A stretch of DNA of 64,000 nucleotides from Alphaproteobacteria bacterium (GTDB lineage Bacteria > Pseudomonadota > Alphaproteobacteria > Rhodospirillales > Rhodospirillaceae), in NCBI GenBank assembly GCA_030604885.1, contig JAUVUZ010000002.1, positions 62,001 to 126,000 of the forward strand, written 5' to 3'. The stretch's first letter is position 1. Each line of letters starts with the position of its first letter. The notes under the pieces were generated by a model. The model was not told where the DNA came from and made no database searches. It saw nothing but the letters and a program-made list of their open reading frames with translations. The position numbers were made by a program, and so were the translations under genes. Of this stretch, positions 15,210-24,805 are shown in pieces.

Positions 15210-17687
15210 ATGCACAAGCCGGTCGAAGACTACCTCGGCGAGCCGCTGATCTCGGCGTTCGCCGACACCGAAAGCCTCAAGGCCGCCTTGGCGCGGTCGA
15301 TGATCCAGAACGTCGGGCGCTCGCCGGTGGGGGCGGATACGCGCGACTGGTTCCTCGCGCTCGCCAACCTGCTGCGGTCGGTGATGTCGGAGCGCAACGT
15401 CGTCACCTCGGCGCAGAACTACGGCCAGGGCAAGAAGCTGGTCTACTACCTTTCGATGGAATACCTGATCGGCCGCTCGCTGCAGAAGGTGCTGCTCGAC
15501 TTGGGCGTGATGGACATCACCCGCGAGACCCTGGCGGACCTGGGCCTCGATTTCGACGCGGTGCAGGAGCACGAGCCGGACGCGGCGCTCGGCAACGGCG
15601 GCCTCGGCCGCCTCGCCGCCTGCTTCCTCGACAGCCTGTTCACCCACGACTACCCCGGCATCGGCTACGGCATCCGCTACGAATACGGCATGTTCCGCCA
15701 GCGCGTCGCCGACGGCCAGCAGATCGAGCAGCCGGAGAACTGGCTGCGCTACGGCAACCCGTGGGAGGTGCCGCGGCCGTCGGTGATGTATCGCGTGCGC
15801 TTCGGCGGGCGGAACGCCTGCTGGCGCGACGCTGAGGGCAACGAGGTGTGCCAGTGGGTGGACGCCGACGAGGTGATGGCGATGGCGTTCGACAACCCGG
15901 TGTCGGGCTTCGACACCCCCACCGTGGGCAACCTGCGCCTGTGGTCGGCGCGGGCGACGCGGGAGTTCGACCTCTCCACCTTCAACCAGGGCAACTACGT
16001 CGAGGCGGTGCGCAACAAGACCCTCTCCGAAACCCTCTCGAAGGTGCTCTACCCCAACGACAAGAGCCAGGACGGCCAGGAACTGCGGCTCAAGCAGGAG
16101 TATTTCTTCGTCTCGGCGTCGTTGCAGGACATCCTCCACCGCTACCTGCGCAACCACGAGAACCTCAAGAACTTCCCCGAGCAGGTGGCGATCCAGCTCA
16201 ACGACACCCATCCGGCGATGGCGGTGGCGGAGCTGATGCGCCTGTTCATGGACGACCACGGCATGAGCTTCGAGGAGGCCTGGGCGCTCTGCACCCGCAC
16301 CTTCGGCTACACCAACCACACCCTGCTGCCCGAGGCGCTCGAAACCTGGCCCATCGACATGATCCAGGCGATCCTGCCGCGCCACCTGGAGATCATCTAC
16401 CAGATCAACGACGTGTTCCTGCGCGAGGTGCGGCGCATGTATCCGGGGGATTCGGCGATCCTGTCGCGGGTGTCGCTGGTGGACGACGCCACCCGGCGGA
16501 TTCGCATGGCGCATCTGGCGGTGGTGGGCAGCCACAAGGTCAACGGCGTCGCCGCCCTCCACACCAAGCTGCTGCGCGAGGGGCTGTTCGCCGATTTCGC
16601 GAAGATCTGGCCCGACAAGTTCGTCAACATGACCAACGGCATCACCCCGCGCCGCTGGCTGCGGCAGGCGAACCCGCCGCTCTCCGCCCTGATCACCGAG
16701 AAGATCGGCAAGGGCTGGGAGAAGGACCTCGACAAGCTGAAGCCGCTCGCCCGCCTCGCCGACGACGCCGAGGTGCGCCACCGCTTCCAGGAGATCAAGC
16801 GCGCCAACAAGGAACGGCTGGCGAAGATGATCGCCCAGTCGTGCGGCGTCACCGTCGATCCGGCGAGCCTGTTCGACACCCAGATCAAGCGCTTCCACGA
16901 ATACAAGCGCCAGCTCCTCAACGTGTTGCAGGTGATCGGCCGCTACAACCGGCTGAAGGAGAACCCCGCCAGCATCGCGGTGCCGCGCACCGTGATCGTC
17001 GCGGGCAAGGCGGCGCCGGGCTACGACATGGCGAAGCTGATCATCCGCCTGGTGCTCGACGTCGCCGAAACCCTCAACCACGACCGCGCCACCAACGGCA
17101 TGCTGAAGGTGGTGTTCGTGCCCGACTACAAGGTGTCGAGCGCAGAGATCCTGATCCCCGGCTCCGAGCTTTCGGAGCAGATCTCGACGGCGGGCACCGA
17201 GGCCTCGGGCACCGGCAACATGAAGTTCGCCCTCAACGGCGCCCTCACCATCGGCACCATGGACGGCGCCAACATCGAGATCCACGACGAGGTGGGGGCG
17301 GAGAACATCTTCATCTTCGGCCTCGACGTGGCGGGGGCGAAGGCGCTCAAAGCCGGGTCCTACGATCCGTGGGAATACTACAACGGCGACGCCGCCCTGC
17401 GTCAGGCCCTCGACATGGTGCGCAACGGCTACTTCTCGCCCAACGACCCGGCGCGCTACAAGCCGCTGGTGGACAGCCTGCTGCGCGGCGGCGACACCTA
17501 TCTGGTGCTGGCCGACTACGCCGACTACGTGCGCTGCCAGGACGAGGTGGACACGGTGTACCGCGACCCGGAGGAATGGACCCGCCGCGCCATCCGCAAC
17601 GTCGCCAACATGGGCAAGTTCTCCGCCGACCGCACCATCCACGGCTACGCCCGCGAGATCTGGGGCATCGAGCCGCTGGACGTGTGA
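15210..17687 (+). CDS. glgP: Glycogen/maltodextrin phosphorylase (GT35)
   Basis: 825 residues, as expected for the family (about 815). It cleaves terminal glucose from glycogen with phosphate, giving glucose-1-phosphate. The PLP-binding Lys is in EASGTGNMKFALNGALTIG near residue 672. Other signatures are LGNGGLGRLAACFLDS, YGIRYEYGMFRQ, QLNDTHPAMAVAELMR and MTNGITPRRWL. It follows glgA by 7 bases with AGGGTAGGAAAG as ribosome site. Pairing synthase and phosphorylase in one transcript means both arms of glycogen turnover are expressed together and must be balanced by metabolites. Confidence 0.97.
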   Translation: MHKPVEDYLGEPLISAFADTESLKAALARSMIQNVGRSPVGADTRDWFLALANLLRSVMSERNVVTSAQNYGQGKKLVYYLSMEYLIGRSLQKVLLDLGVMDITRETLADLGLDFDAVQEHEPDAALGNGGLGRLAACFLDSLFTHDYPGIGYGIRYEYGMFRQRVADGQQIEQPENWLRYGNPWEVPRPSVMYRVRFGGRNACWRDAEGNEVCQWVDADEVMAMAFDNPVSGFDTPTVGNLRLWSARATREFDLSTFNQGNYVEAVRNKTLSETLSKVLYPNDKSQDGQELRLKQEYFFVSASLQDILHRYLRNHENLKNFPEQVAIQLNDTHPAMAVAELMRLFMDDHGMSFEEAWALCTRTFGYTNHTLLPEALETWPIDMIQAILPRHLEIIYQINDVFLREVRRMYPGDSAILSRVSLVDDATRRIRMAHLAVVGSHKVNGVAALHTKLLREGLFADFAKIWPDKFVNMTNGITPRRWLRQANPPLSALITEKIGKGWEKDLDKLKPLARLADDAEVRHRFQEIKRANKERLAKMIAQSCGVTVDPASLFDTQIKRFHEYKRQLLNVLQVIGRYNRLKENPASIAVPRTVIVAGKAAPGYDMAKLIIRLVLDVAETLNHDRATNGMLKVVFVPDYKVSSAEILIPGSELSEQISTAGTEASGTGNMKFALNGALTIGTMDGANIEIHDEVGAENIFIFGLDVAGAKALKAGSYDPWEYYNGDAALRQALDMVRNGYFSPNDPARYKPLVDSLLRGGDTYLVLADYADYVRCQDEVDTVYRDPEEWTRRAIRNVANMGKFSADRTIHGYAREIWGIEPLDV

Positions 17688-17716
17688 GGCCGCGCGACGG
17701 CGAACTCCAAAAGCGG

Positions 17717-17741
17717 ACGGCGGGGCAGATCGCTCCGCCGT
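17717..17741 (+). terminator. Possible terminator hairpin after glgP
   Basis: ACGGCGGGGC and GCTCCGCCGT form a 10-bp stem with one wobble pair around a 5-base loop, 30 bases after the glgP stop. There is no T-tract, so factor-independent termination is doubtful. Confidence 0.35.
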
Positions 17742-17871
17742 TCGCGCATCCGCCGCACGCCAGGCGCGATCAGGGTCTGGTGCATATCGCGTTATGCATT
17801 CCTTTACCAAGAATCGAATATGATCGCATCTTCATGAACGTCGGGAATCCGGCGGCCTCGGGGAGGTGCAA

Positions 17872-19950
17872 ATGGCGGCGAAGCGGTCTTTGGTGCGGGT
17901 GCTTTCGGGGCTTCTGGGAATCCCCGTGTTGGCGGTGGTGGCGGTGGGGGTGTGGGGCCTGGTGGCCGCCGCCGACCGCCTGTCGGACGCCGAGGACGTG
18001 GTGGAACTGACCCGGGTGGACCGGGCGCTGTTCGAGGCGATGCAGCAGGTGCGGGTGCAGGGCGGCACGATCCAGACCGCGCTCCTCACCCTCGACGCGC
18101 CGAAGGACCGCATCGCCGAGGTGCGCAAGGGCGCCAACGCCACGCTCGAGCGGGCGCTGGCGTCGCTGGAGCGCACCCGCCTGCCCGAGACCCCCTCCTT
18201 CCTCGCCCAGGTGAAGGCGCAGCGCGAGGAGATCGCCGCCAAGGAGGCGCTGATCGCCGCCGAGGCGGACAAGCCGCGCGCCGACCGCGACGTGCGCAAC
18301 GTCGCGCCGTGGATCGCCACCACCCAGCAGATGGCGACGGTGCTTTCGGGCATCGGCGATCAGGTGGCGACGCGGGTGCGCGCCGTCGATCCGCAGTTGG
18401 CGGCGTTCGCGCAGGTGCGCGAGGCGGCGTGGGGGATGCGCAGTTCCTTCGGCCTCAACTGCTCGATGCTGCGCGCCAACATGGCCGACGCCACGCCGCT
18501 GACCTCCGAGAGCTATGCCAAGGTGGGTGCGCTGCGCGGCGCCGTCGACGTGGGGATCGAGCGGCTGCGCCTGCTCACCGGCGCGCCCGGCGCCCCGGCG
18601 GAACTGGCGACCGCGTTCGCCGCCGCGCGCTCGCAGGTGGAGGAGACCACCCGCTGGATCGACGGCCTGATCGCCCGCCTCGACGGCAGCGGCAAGCCGC
18701 TGCTGCCGGCGGCGGACTGGACGCAACGCTGCAACGCCCCGTTCGCGTCGATGCTCGCGGTCGGCACCGTGGCGCTCGACGGCGCGGTGGCGTTCGCCGA
18801 GGAAGAGCGTTCCGCCGCCCTGGTGGGAGCGGCGTTCGCGGGCGCCGGGGTGGTGGCGGCGCTGGCTCTGGCGGTGGCGGGCTGGCGCACCCTGCGGCGC
18901 CGCATCGTCGGCCCGCTGGCCGACCTGCAAGGCTCGGTGGGGCGGCTGACGGCGCGGGATTTCGCCACGCCGGTGCCGCGCTCCCGTTACGAGGACGAGC
19001 TGGACGGCTTCGCGGTGGCCCTCGAATCCCTGCGCGAGAGCGCGCAGCGGGCGGAGGAACTGGCCGCCGCCGAGGACGCCCGCCGCGCCGCCGAGGCGGA
19101 GCGGGCGCGGCGCCTCGCCGCCCTGTGCTCCGAGTTCGACGCGGCGGTGCAGGAGTCCATCGACACCCTCAACCACTCCACCGTGCAGTTGCGCGGCAAC
19201 GCGGGCGAAATGCGCCAGCTCTCGTCGCAGTCGAGCGACCTCGCCAACGAGGTGGCCCTGGCGGCGGCGAGCGCCACCGGCAACGTGCAGACCGTCGCCT
19301 CGGCTACCGAGGAGTTGAACGCCTCGATCGGCGAGATCGCCGGGCGGGTCGGCGCCAGCGCCGAGGAGGCGCGGGCGGCGGCGGTCAAGGCGCACCGCAC
19401 CAACGAGGTGGTCACGGCGATGACCCAGGCCGCCGCCAACATCGGCGCGGCGGTGGCGCTGATCCGCCAGATCGCCGGGCAGACCAACCTGCTGGCGCTC
19501 AATGCGACCATCGAGGCGGCGCGGGCGGGCGAGATGGGCAAGGGCTTCGCGGTGGTGGCGGGCGAGGTGAAGAATCTCGCCAACCAGACCGCCCGGGCGA
19601 CCGAGGACATCGAGGCCCTGGTCGGCGAGATCCAGACCACCACCGGCGAGGCGGTGGAGGCGGTGCGCGCCATCGGCGCGGCGATCGACGGCATCGACGG
19701 CAGTTCCTCGGCGATCGCCGCGGCGATCGAGGAGCAGAGCGCCGCCACGCGGGAGATCGCGCGCAACGTCAACCTCGCCGCCGACGGCACCCAGCAGGTG
19801 ACCCAGACCATCGGCGCGGTGGCCGACGCCAGCCGCCAGACCGGCAGCTCGGCGGATCAGGTGTTCGCGGCGGTGGAAGCGCTGATGGAGGCCTCCACCC
19901 GCCTGCGCGCGCAGGTGGAGGGCTTCCTCGGCGAGGTGCGGCGGGCCTAG
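17872..19950 (+). CDS. Methyl-accepting chemotaxis protein, two membrane segments
   Basis: 692 residues. A membrane segment at about 9-31 is followed by a mostly helical periplasmic sensor region of about 280 residues, a second membrane segment near 315-337, a HAMP domain ([18 protein letters not shown] onward) and a cytoplasmic signalling domain whose hairpin tip reads [21 protein letters not shown]. The sensor resembles no ligand domain I recognise. No CheB/CheR-tethering pentapeptide is at the C-terminus (it ends EVRRA). GGGGAGG lies five bases before the ATG. It stands alone after glgP and is convergent with the SDR gene, seven bases away. Confidence 0.95.
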   Translation: MAAKRSLVRVLSGLLGIPVLAVVAVGVWGLVAAADRLSDAEDVVELTRVDRALFEAMQQVRVQGGTIQTALLTLDAPKDRIAEVRKGANATLERALASLERTRLPETPSFLAQVKAQREEIAAKEALIAAEADKPRADRDVRNVAPWIATTQQMATVLSGIGDQVATRVRAVDPQLAAFAQVREAAWGMRSSFGLNCSMLRANMADATPLTSESYAKVGALRGAVDVGIERLRLLTGAPGAPAELATAFAAARSQVEETTRWIDGLIARLDGSGKPLLPAADWTQRCNAPFASMLAVGTVALDGAVAFAEEERSAALVGAAFAGAGVVAALALAVAGWRTLRRRIVGPLADLQGSVGRLTARDFATPVPRSRYEDELDGFAVALESLRESAQRAEELAAAEDARRAAEAERARRLAALCSEFDAAVQESIDTLNHSTVQLRGNAGEMRQLSSQSSDLANEVALAAASATGNVQTVASATEELNASIGEIAGRVGASAEEARAAAVKAHRTNEVVTAMTQAAANIGAAVALIRQIAGQTNLLALNATIEAARAGEMGKGFAVVAGEVKNLANQTARATEDIEALVGEIQTTTGEAVEAVRAIGAAIDGIDGSSSAIAAAIEEQSAATREIARNVNLAADGTQQVTQTIGAVADASRQTGSSADQVFAAVEALMEASTRLRAQVEGFLGEVRRA

Positions 19951-19957
19951 GCCCGCC

Positions 19958-20653
19958 TCACCACGGGATCGGCGCGTTGCGGTAGTCCACGAACGCGACG
20001 CCCCCGCTGCCCGCGCGGGCGGCGATGGTGTCGGCGAGGCCGCGCACGCTGGTCTCCACGTCGAGCGGCGCCTGGCTGCCGCCCATCTCGGTGCGCACCC
20101 AGCCGGGCATCAGCGCCAGCACCGTGCGGCGACCGGCGGCGCGCGCCGCCCACGCCTTCAGCAGCTTGTTGAGCGCCGCCTTGCTGGCGCCGTAGACCTC
20201 GAAGTTGCCGTTGGGCGGCAGCTCGACGCTGCCGAGGGCGGACGACATCGCCGCCACCGTTCCCTCGGGCTTCACCAGGGGGGCGAGCGCCTCGATCGCC
20301 TTCAACGGCGCGAGGGCGTTGGTGGTCATCACCCGCTGGAATTCCTCCGGCGCCACCGCGCCCACCGCCTGGGTGGGGTCGTCGGCGACCCCGGCGTTGA
20401 CGATCAGCAGGTCCAGCTCGGTGCCTTCGAGCCGCCGCGCGAAGCCGGGCAGGGCCGCCCAGTCGGTGGCGTCGAAGGCTTCCACCCGCACCGAGCCGCC
20501 GGAGGCGTCGGCGAGGTCGCGCAGGGCGAGGGAGGGGCGGGCGGCGCGCTCGGTGGCGATCACCCGCCAGCCGCGCGCGCGGTATTCGCGCGCGAGGCCG
20601 AGGCCGAGGCCGCGCGAGGCGCCGAGGATCAGCACCGTTGGGGATGGGGTCAT
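19958..20653 (-). CDS. Short-chain dehydrogenase/reductase
   Basis: 231 residues. The cofactor loop GASRGLGLGLAREY, the structural VNAG in LLIVNAGVADDP and the catalytic YGASK motif (near residue 160, preceded by a Ser in AMSSALGS) define a classical SDR with a Rossmann fold using NAD(P)H. It resembles the YciK/CsgA-like subgroup of short SDRs. The substrate is unknown. It lies 11 bases after the stop of the aldo/keto reductase on the same strand and is probably in the same operon. Confidence 0.92.
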   Translation of the reverse strand: MTPSPTVLILGASRGLGLGLAREYRARGWRVIATERAARPSLALRDLADASGGSVRVEAFDATDWAALPGFARRLEGTELDLLIVNAGVADDPTQAVGAVAPEEFQRVMTTNALAPLKAIEALAPLVKPEGTVAAMSSALGSVELPPNGNFEVYGASKAALNKLLKAWAARAAGRRTVLALMPGWVRTEMGGSQAPLDVETSVRGLADTIAARAGSGGVAFVDYRNAPIPW

Positions 20654-20664
20654 GGACGCTGCTC

Positions 20665-21621
20665 CTATTCGGGGGCCGAGGCGGTGTCGAGGGTGAGGAC
20701 GTCCTCCCGCGACAGCTTGAGGGTCGCCGCGCGGACCAGGCTTTGCAGCTGCTCGGGGCCGGTGGCCGAGGCGATCGGCGCGGTGACGCCGTGGCGGCCG
20801 ATCAGCCACGCCAGCGCGATCTCCGCCGGGCTGGCGCCGGTGCGCGCCGAGACCTTGCCGAGGGCCTCGAGAATGCGGCCGCCGCGCGGGGTGAAATACT
20901 TGCCGAGGAACGGGTTGCGCTTGCTGCCCGCGATGTCGGCCGGGGTGGCGTATTTGCCCGAGAGGAAGCCGGAGGCGAGGCTGAAGTAGGTGACCACGCC
21001 GATCTCCTCCCGCGTCGTCAGCTCCCGCAGCGCGCCCTCGAAGCCCTGGCGGTCGTAGAGGTTGTATTCCGGTTGCAGCACGGCATAGGGGGCGAGGCCA
21101 TGGTGGCGCGCCACCGTCAGGCTTTCCTCCAGTTGCGCGGCGGAGAGGTTGGAGGCGCCGATGGCGCGCACCTTGCCCGCGCGGATCAGCCGGTCGAAGG
21201 CTTCGAGGGTTTCGGCGAACGGGGTGTTGGGGTCCGGCTTGTGGGCGAAGTAGAGGTCGATGCGGTCGGTTTGCAGGCGCTTCAGCGACCGCTCCACGCC
21301 CTCGGCGATCCAGCGCGCCGAGAGGCCCTTGGTCTCGCCGTCCTGCACCGAGCCGACCTTGGTGAAGATCAGCACCTTGTCGCGCTTCGCCGGGTTGGCC
21401 TTGATCCAGTTGCCGATGATCGTCTCGGACTCGCCGCCGCGGTTGCCCTCCGCCCAGTGGGAGTAGCTGTCGGCGGTGTCGATGGCGTTGAAGCCCGCGT
21501 CGACCCAGGCGTCGAGCAGGTCGAAGCTCGCGGCCTGATCGACGGTCCAGCCGAAGACGTTGCCGCCGAACACCACCGGCGCGGTGGCGAGGCCGGTCTT
21601 TCCGAGGGGGCGCGTTTCCAT
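20665..21621 (-). CDS. Aldo/keto reductase
   Basis: 318 residues, a TIM-barrel NADPH-dependent oxidoreductase. The tetrad is visible: Asp and Tyr in AIDTADSYSHW, Lys in VLIFTKVG and His in LYFAHKPDPNTP. GASNLSAAQL and the C-terminal cofactor region PIASATGPEQLQ are typical of the Tas/YajO-like AKR branch. The physiological substrate is unknown; such enzymes often detoxify aldehydes. The ATG has AAGGAC upstream. It is the first gene of a pair with the SDR downstream. Confidence 0.94.
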   Translation of the reverse strand: METRPLGKTGLATAPVVFGGNVFGWTVDQAASFDLLDAWVDAGFNAIDTADSYSHWAEGNRGGESETIIGNWIKANPAKRDKVLIFTKVGSVQDGETKGLSARWIAEGVERSLKRLQTDRIDLYFAHKPDPNTPFAETLEAFDRLIRAGKVRAIGASNLSAAQLEESLTVARHHGLAPYAVLQPEYNLYDRQGFEGALRELTTREEIGVVTYFSLASGFLSGKYATPADIAGSKRNPFLGKYFTPRGGRILEALGKVSARTGASPAEIALAWLIGRHGVTAPIASATGPEQLQSLVRAATLKLSREDVLTLDTASAPE

Positions 21622-21686
21622 GAGTGTCCTTCCCGAGCGGTGCGTTCCCGGGAGAGATAGGTACGCGCCGCCGGGAATGCCGCCCC

Positions 21687-22343
21687 CTAATGGAACGGGC
21701 GGCCGTGGCCCTGGGCGACCCGCTTCATCAAATGGGTGAGCCAGTCGCCGACGCTGCCGTAGAAGCTCCGCGCCGCCACCTCGTCGACGGCACGCTCCAG
21801 GGTGCGCTCCACCAGCCGGTCGGCGGCCTCCGGGTCGTGCGCGAGGTGGCGCGCGGTTTGGCGCAACTCGGGCAGCAGCGCCGCCACCTCGTCGCGTAGG
21901 CCGGTGGAGCGCCGCAGCAGGGCGCGCTTGATCGCGGGCCAGTCGTCGGTCTTGGCCAGCACCGGCGCGTGGGCGAAGGCGGGCGGTGGCGGCTCGTCGT
22001 AGGCGGTGTAGAACACGAACGGCACGCCCCGTTGCGCCAGGGCGACGGCCACCGGATAGGCGGTCTCGCGGCCGAGGTGGACGTCGAGCACCGCGCCGCC
22101 CACCTCGGACGCCGCCGCCAGCAGGGCGAGGGCGGCGTCGACGCTGTCGGCGGGGCCGATCACCGTGCCGCCGTCGTCGGCGATCTGGCGGGCGAGGTCC
22201 ATGGCGATCACCGCTTCGTCCTCCACCACCAGCACCGGCGCGGCGAGCCGCAGCGCGGTGCCGAACCCGGCGGGCACGACGACTCCCCCGTGGCCTCCGT
22301 GGGGTCCGGAGAACGAGGCGAAACGGATAGGGGAGGGGGTCAT
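21687..22343 (-). CDS. Receiver domain fused to a sigma2-like domain (inverted PhyR-like order)
   Basis: About 218 residues. Residues 35-150 are a receiver: VLVVEDEAVIAMDL, phospho-Asp in AVLDVHLG, the FATGUY-type motif PFVFYTAYDE and conserved Lys in VLAKTDD. The last 75 residues look like ECF sigma region 2: LLPELRQTARHLAHDPEAAD, then RLVERTLERAVDEV and GSVGDWLTHLMKRV. No region 4 or DNA-binding domain follows. PhyR has sigma-like domains first and the receiver last; here the order is reversed and only region 2 remains. The ATG at 22341-22343 has AGGA upstream. It lies 90 bases after ahpF on the same strand, hinting at an oxidative-stress link (inference). Confidence 0.72.
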   Translation of the reverse strand: MTPSPIRFASFSGPHGGHGGVVVPAGFGTALRLAAPVLVVEDEAVIAMDLARQIADDGGTVIGPADSVDAALALLAAASEVGGAVLDVHLGRETAYPVAVALAQRGVPFVFYTAYDEPPPPAFAHAPVLAKTDDWPAIKRALLRRSTGLRDEVAALLPELRQTARHLAHDPEAADRLVERTLERAVDEVAARSFYGSVGDWLTHLMKRVAQGHGRPFH

Positions 22344-22433
22344 CGCGAAGTGTCCTGCCTGAGGGGCCATGAACACCAACGCCGCGCCCCGGCGGAGGTT
22401 CCGGAGCGCGGCGCTGGGAAATCGCGCGCGGGG

Positions 22434-24017
22434 TCAGGCGGCGGCGGTGGCCGCGTCCGCGCCCTGGGTGCGGATCAGGTAGTCGAAGGCGGCGAGCGAC
22501 GCCTTGGCGCCGTCGCCCATGGCGATGACGATCTGCTTGAACGGCACGGTGGTGGCGTCGCCCGCGGCGAAGATGCCGGGGGCGCTGGTCTCGCCCCGCG
22601 CCGTCACCTCGATCTCGCCGCGCGGCGTCAGCGCCAGCGCGCCTTTCAGGAACTCGGTGTTCGGCACCAGCCCGATCTGCACGAAAATGCCGTCGAGATC
22701 CTGGCGGAACAGGCCCTTGGAGGTGCGGTCCTGGTAGGTGAGGCCGGTGACCTTGTCGCCGTCGCCGTGAACCTCGGTGGTGAGCGCCGAGGTGATCACC
22801 GAGACGTTCGGCAGGCTCGCGAGTTTGTCCTGCAACACCCGGTCGGCGCGCAGGGCGGCGTCGAACTCGATCAGCGTGACGTGGCCGACGATCCCGGCGA
22901 GGTCGATCGCCGCCTCGACGCCCGAGTTGCCGCCGCCGATCACCGCCACGCGCTTGCCCTTGAACAGCGGGCCGTCGCAATGGGGGCAGAAGGCGACGCC
23001 CTTGTTGCGGTATTCCGCCTCGCCCGGCACGCCCATCAGCCGCCAGCGCGCGCCGGTGGCGAGGATCAGCGCGCGGGTCTTGAGGCTGGCGCCGCCCGCG
23101 GTCTTCACCTCGATCAGCCCGCCCGGCGCCGCCGCCGGGATCACCGTCTCGATCTTCTGCAGGTTCATCAGGTCGACGCCGTTGGCCTTGACCGCCGCTT
23201 CGAACTGCGCCGCGAGCTTCGGCCCCTCGGTGTGGGAGACGGCGATGAGGTTCTCGATGCCGAGCGTGTCCTGAACCTGGCCGCCGACCCGCTCCGCCAC
23301 CACGCCGGTGGAGAGGCCCTTGCGCGCCGCGTAGATCGCCGCCGCCGCGCCCGCCGGGCCGCCGCCCACCACCAGCACGTCGAACGGCGCCTTGGCCGCG
23401 AGCTTGGCGGTTTCGCGCTCGGCGGCGCCGGTGTCGAGCTTGGCGAGCAGTTCCTCGAGGCCCATGCGCCCTTGGGCGAACGGCTTGCCGTTGAGGAAGA
23501 TCGCGGGCACCGCCATCACCTGGCGCGCCGCCACCTCGTCGGGGAACAGGCCGCCGTCTATGGCGACGTGGCGGATGCGCGGGTTGAGCGCGCTCATCAG
23601 GTTGAGGGCCTGGATCACGTCCGGGCAGTTCTGGCAGGAGAGGGAGAAATAGGTTTCGAAGCGGTAGTCGCCGTCGAGCGCCTTGATACGGTCGAGGGTC
23701 TCCGGCTCCGCCTTGGCGGGGTGGCCGCCGACGTGCAGCAGCGCCAGCACCAGGGAATTGAACTCGTGGCCCATCGGCAGCCCGGCGAAGGCGACCGAGA
23801 CGTCGGTTCCGGCGCGGACGATGGCGAACGACGGCTTGCGGGCGTCCGCGTCGTCGCGGCGCAGGGTGACGCTGGCGGAGAGGGCGGCGATCTCGCCCAG
23901 CAGTTCCCACAGCTCGCGGGATTTGTCGCCGTCGTCGAGGCTGGCGACGAGTTCGACCGGGTGGACGATGTGGGCGAGATAGGCGCGGAGCTGGTCCTGA
24001 AGCGCGGCGTCGAGCAT
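22434..24017 (-). CDS. ahpF: Alkyl hydroperoxide reductase subunit F (NADH:peroxiredoxin reductase)
   Basis: 527 residues, matching AhpF. The N-terminal tandem thioredoxin-fold domain carries the redox pair in [10 protein letters not shown] (near residue 128), and the thioredoxin-reductase-like part has the FAD loop [19 protein letters not shown], the CPHC disulfide in [13 protein letters not shown], the NADH loop [12 protein letters not shown] and the final [11 protein letters not shown]. It passes electrons from NADH to AhpC. The ATG at 24015-24017 has AAGGGATC upstream; an in-frame ATG 18 bases earlier is less likely. It follows ahpC by 100 bases. Confidence 0.97.
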   Translation of the reverse strand: MLDAALQDQLRAYLAHIVHPVELVASLDDGDKSRELWELLGEIAALSASVTLRRDDADARKPSFAIVRAGTDVSVAFAGLPMGHEFNSLVLALLHVGGHPAKAEPETLDRIKALDGDYRFETYFSLSCQNCPDVIQALNLMSALNPRIRHVAIDGGLFPDEVAARQVMAVPAIFLNGKPFAQGRMGLEELLAKLDTGAAERETAKLAAKAPFDVLVVGGGPAGAAAAIYAARKGLSTGVVAERVGGQVQDTLGIENLIAVSHTEGPKLAAQFEAAVKANGVDLMNLQKIETVIPAAAPGGLIEVKTAGGASLKTRALILATGARWRLMGVPGEAEYRNKGVAFCPHCDGPLFKGKRVAVIGGGNSGVEAAIDLAGIVGHVTLIEFDAALRADRVLQDKLASLPNVSVITSALTTEVHGDGDKVTGLTYQDRTSKGLFRQDLDGIFVQIGLVPNTEFLKGALALTPRGEIEVTARGETSAPGIFAAGDATTVPFKQIVIAMGDGAKASLAAFDYLIRTQGADAATAAA

Positions 24018-24117
24018 GGGGGATCCCTTCGGCAAGACGAATGCCGCGCGCGGGGGCGCGGCAGGGCAGGGCGGGGGCGCCGGGGCCGCGCTTTCCGCGC
24101 GGCGCCGGCGCGAAAGG

Positions 24118-24681
24118 TCAGATCTTGCCGACGAGGTCGAGCGACGGCGCGAGGGTCTTTTCGCCCTCCTGCCACTTGGCCGGGCAGACCTCGCCCGGGT
24201 GGCTGGCGACGTACTGCGCGGCCTTGATCTTGCGCAGCAGCTCCTTGGCGTCGCGGCCGATGCCGCCGGCGGTGATCTCGACGATCTGGATCTTGCCCGC
24301 CGGGTCGACCACGAAGGTGCCGCGGTCGGCGATGCCGTCCGCCTCGATCATCACCTCGAAATTGCGCGAGATCGTGCCGGTCGGGTCGCCGACCATGGTG
24401 TAGCCGATCTTCTTGATCGCGGGGGAGCTGTCGTGCCACGCCTTGTGGGCGAAGTGGGTGTCGGTGGAGACCGAGTAGATCTCGACGCCGAGCTTCTGGA
24501 ACTCCGCGTAGTTGTCGGCCAGGTCCTCCAGCTCGGTCGGGCAGACGAAGGTGAAGTCGGCCGGATAGAAGAACACCACCGACCAGGCGCCCTTGAGGTT
24601 GGCGTCCGACACCTCGACGAACTTGCCGGACTTGAACGCCTGGGCCTTGAACGGCTTGACGACAGTGTTGATCAGGGACAT
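24118..24681 (-). CDS. ahpC: Alkyl hydroperoxide reductase subunit C (2-Cys peroxiredoxin)
   Basis: 187 residues, identical in length to E. coli AhpC. The peroxidatic Cys is in [12 protein letters not shown] (near residue 47) and the resolving Cys in [10 protein letters not shown] (near 166). It reduces peroxides and is recycled by AhpF, encoded just downstream. GGAGAGA precedes the ATG. A plausible sigma70 promoter lies about 45 bases upstream of the start. No oxyR gene is in the window. Confidence 0.98.
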   Translation of the reverse strand: MSLINTVVKPFKAQAFKSGKFVEVSDANLKGAWSVVFFYPADFTFVCPTELEDLADNYAEFQKLGVEIYSVSTDTHFAHKAWHDSSPAIKKIGYTMVGDPTGTISRNFEVMIEADGIADRGTFVVDPAGKIQIVEITAGGIGRDAKELLRKIKAAQYVASHPGEVCPAKWQEGEKTLAPSLDLVGKI

Positions 24682-24724
24682 CGCATCTCTCCAGGATTTT
24701 TTAGGGGTATTCGGGACAGGGGTC

Positions 24725-24753
24725 ATCCTAGGAGCATGGGTTTCTTGTGAAAA
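24725..24753 (-). promoter_or_regulatory. Candidate ahpC promoter
   Basis: On the minus strand TTTTCA (24748-24753) and TAGGAT (24725-24730) are spaced by 17 bases, each matching four of six consensus bases. The position gives a leader of about 37 bases before ahpC. An imperfect inverted repeat AACAG..CTGTT lies just upstream (about 24754-24775) and could be an operator, but I cannot name the regulator. Confidence 0.45.
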
Positions 24754-24805
24754 ACAGGTTTTCCAGGTCTGTTTGAGCGGCAAAATCGATTGCCGGGGCG
24801 GCGCC

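Noticed and set aside
19500-19570. Long identical nucleotide stretch shared with 61526-61602
   Set aside because: It encodes the most conserved part of the chemoreceptor signalling tip in both genes, so protein conservation plus strong codon bias explains it without a mobile repeat.
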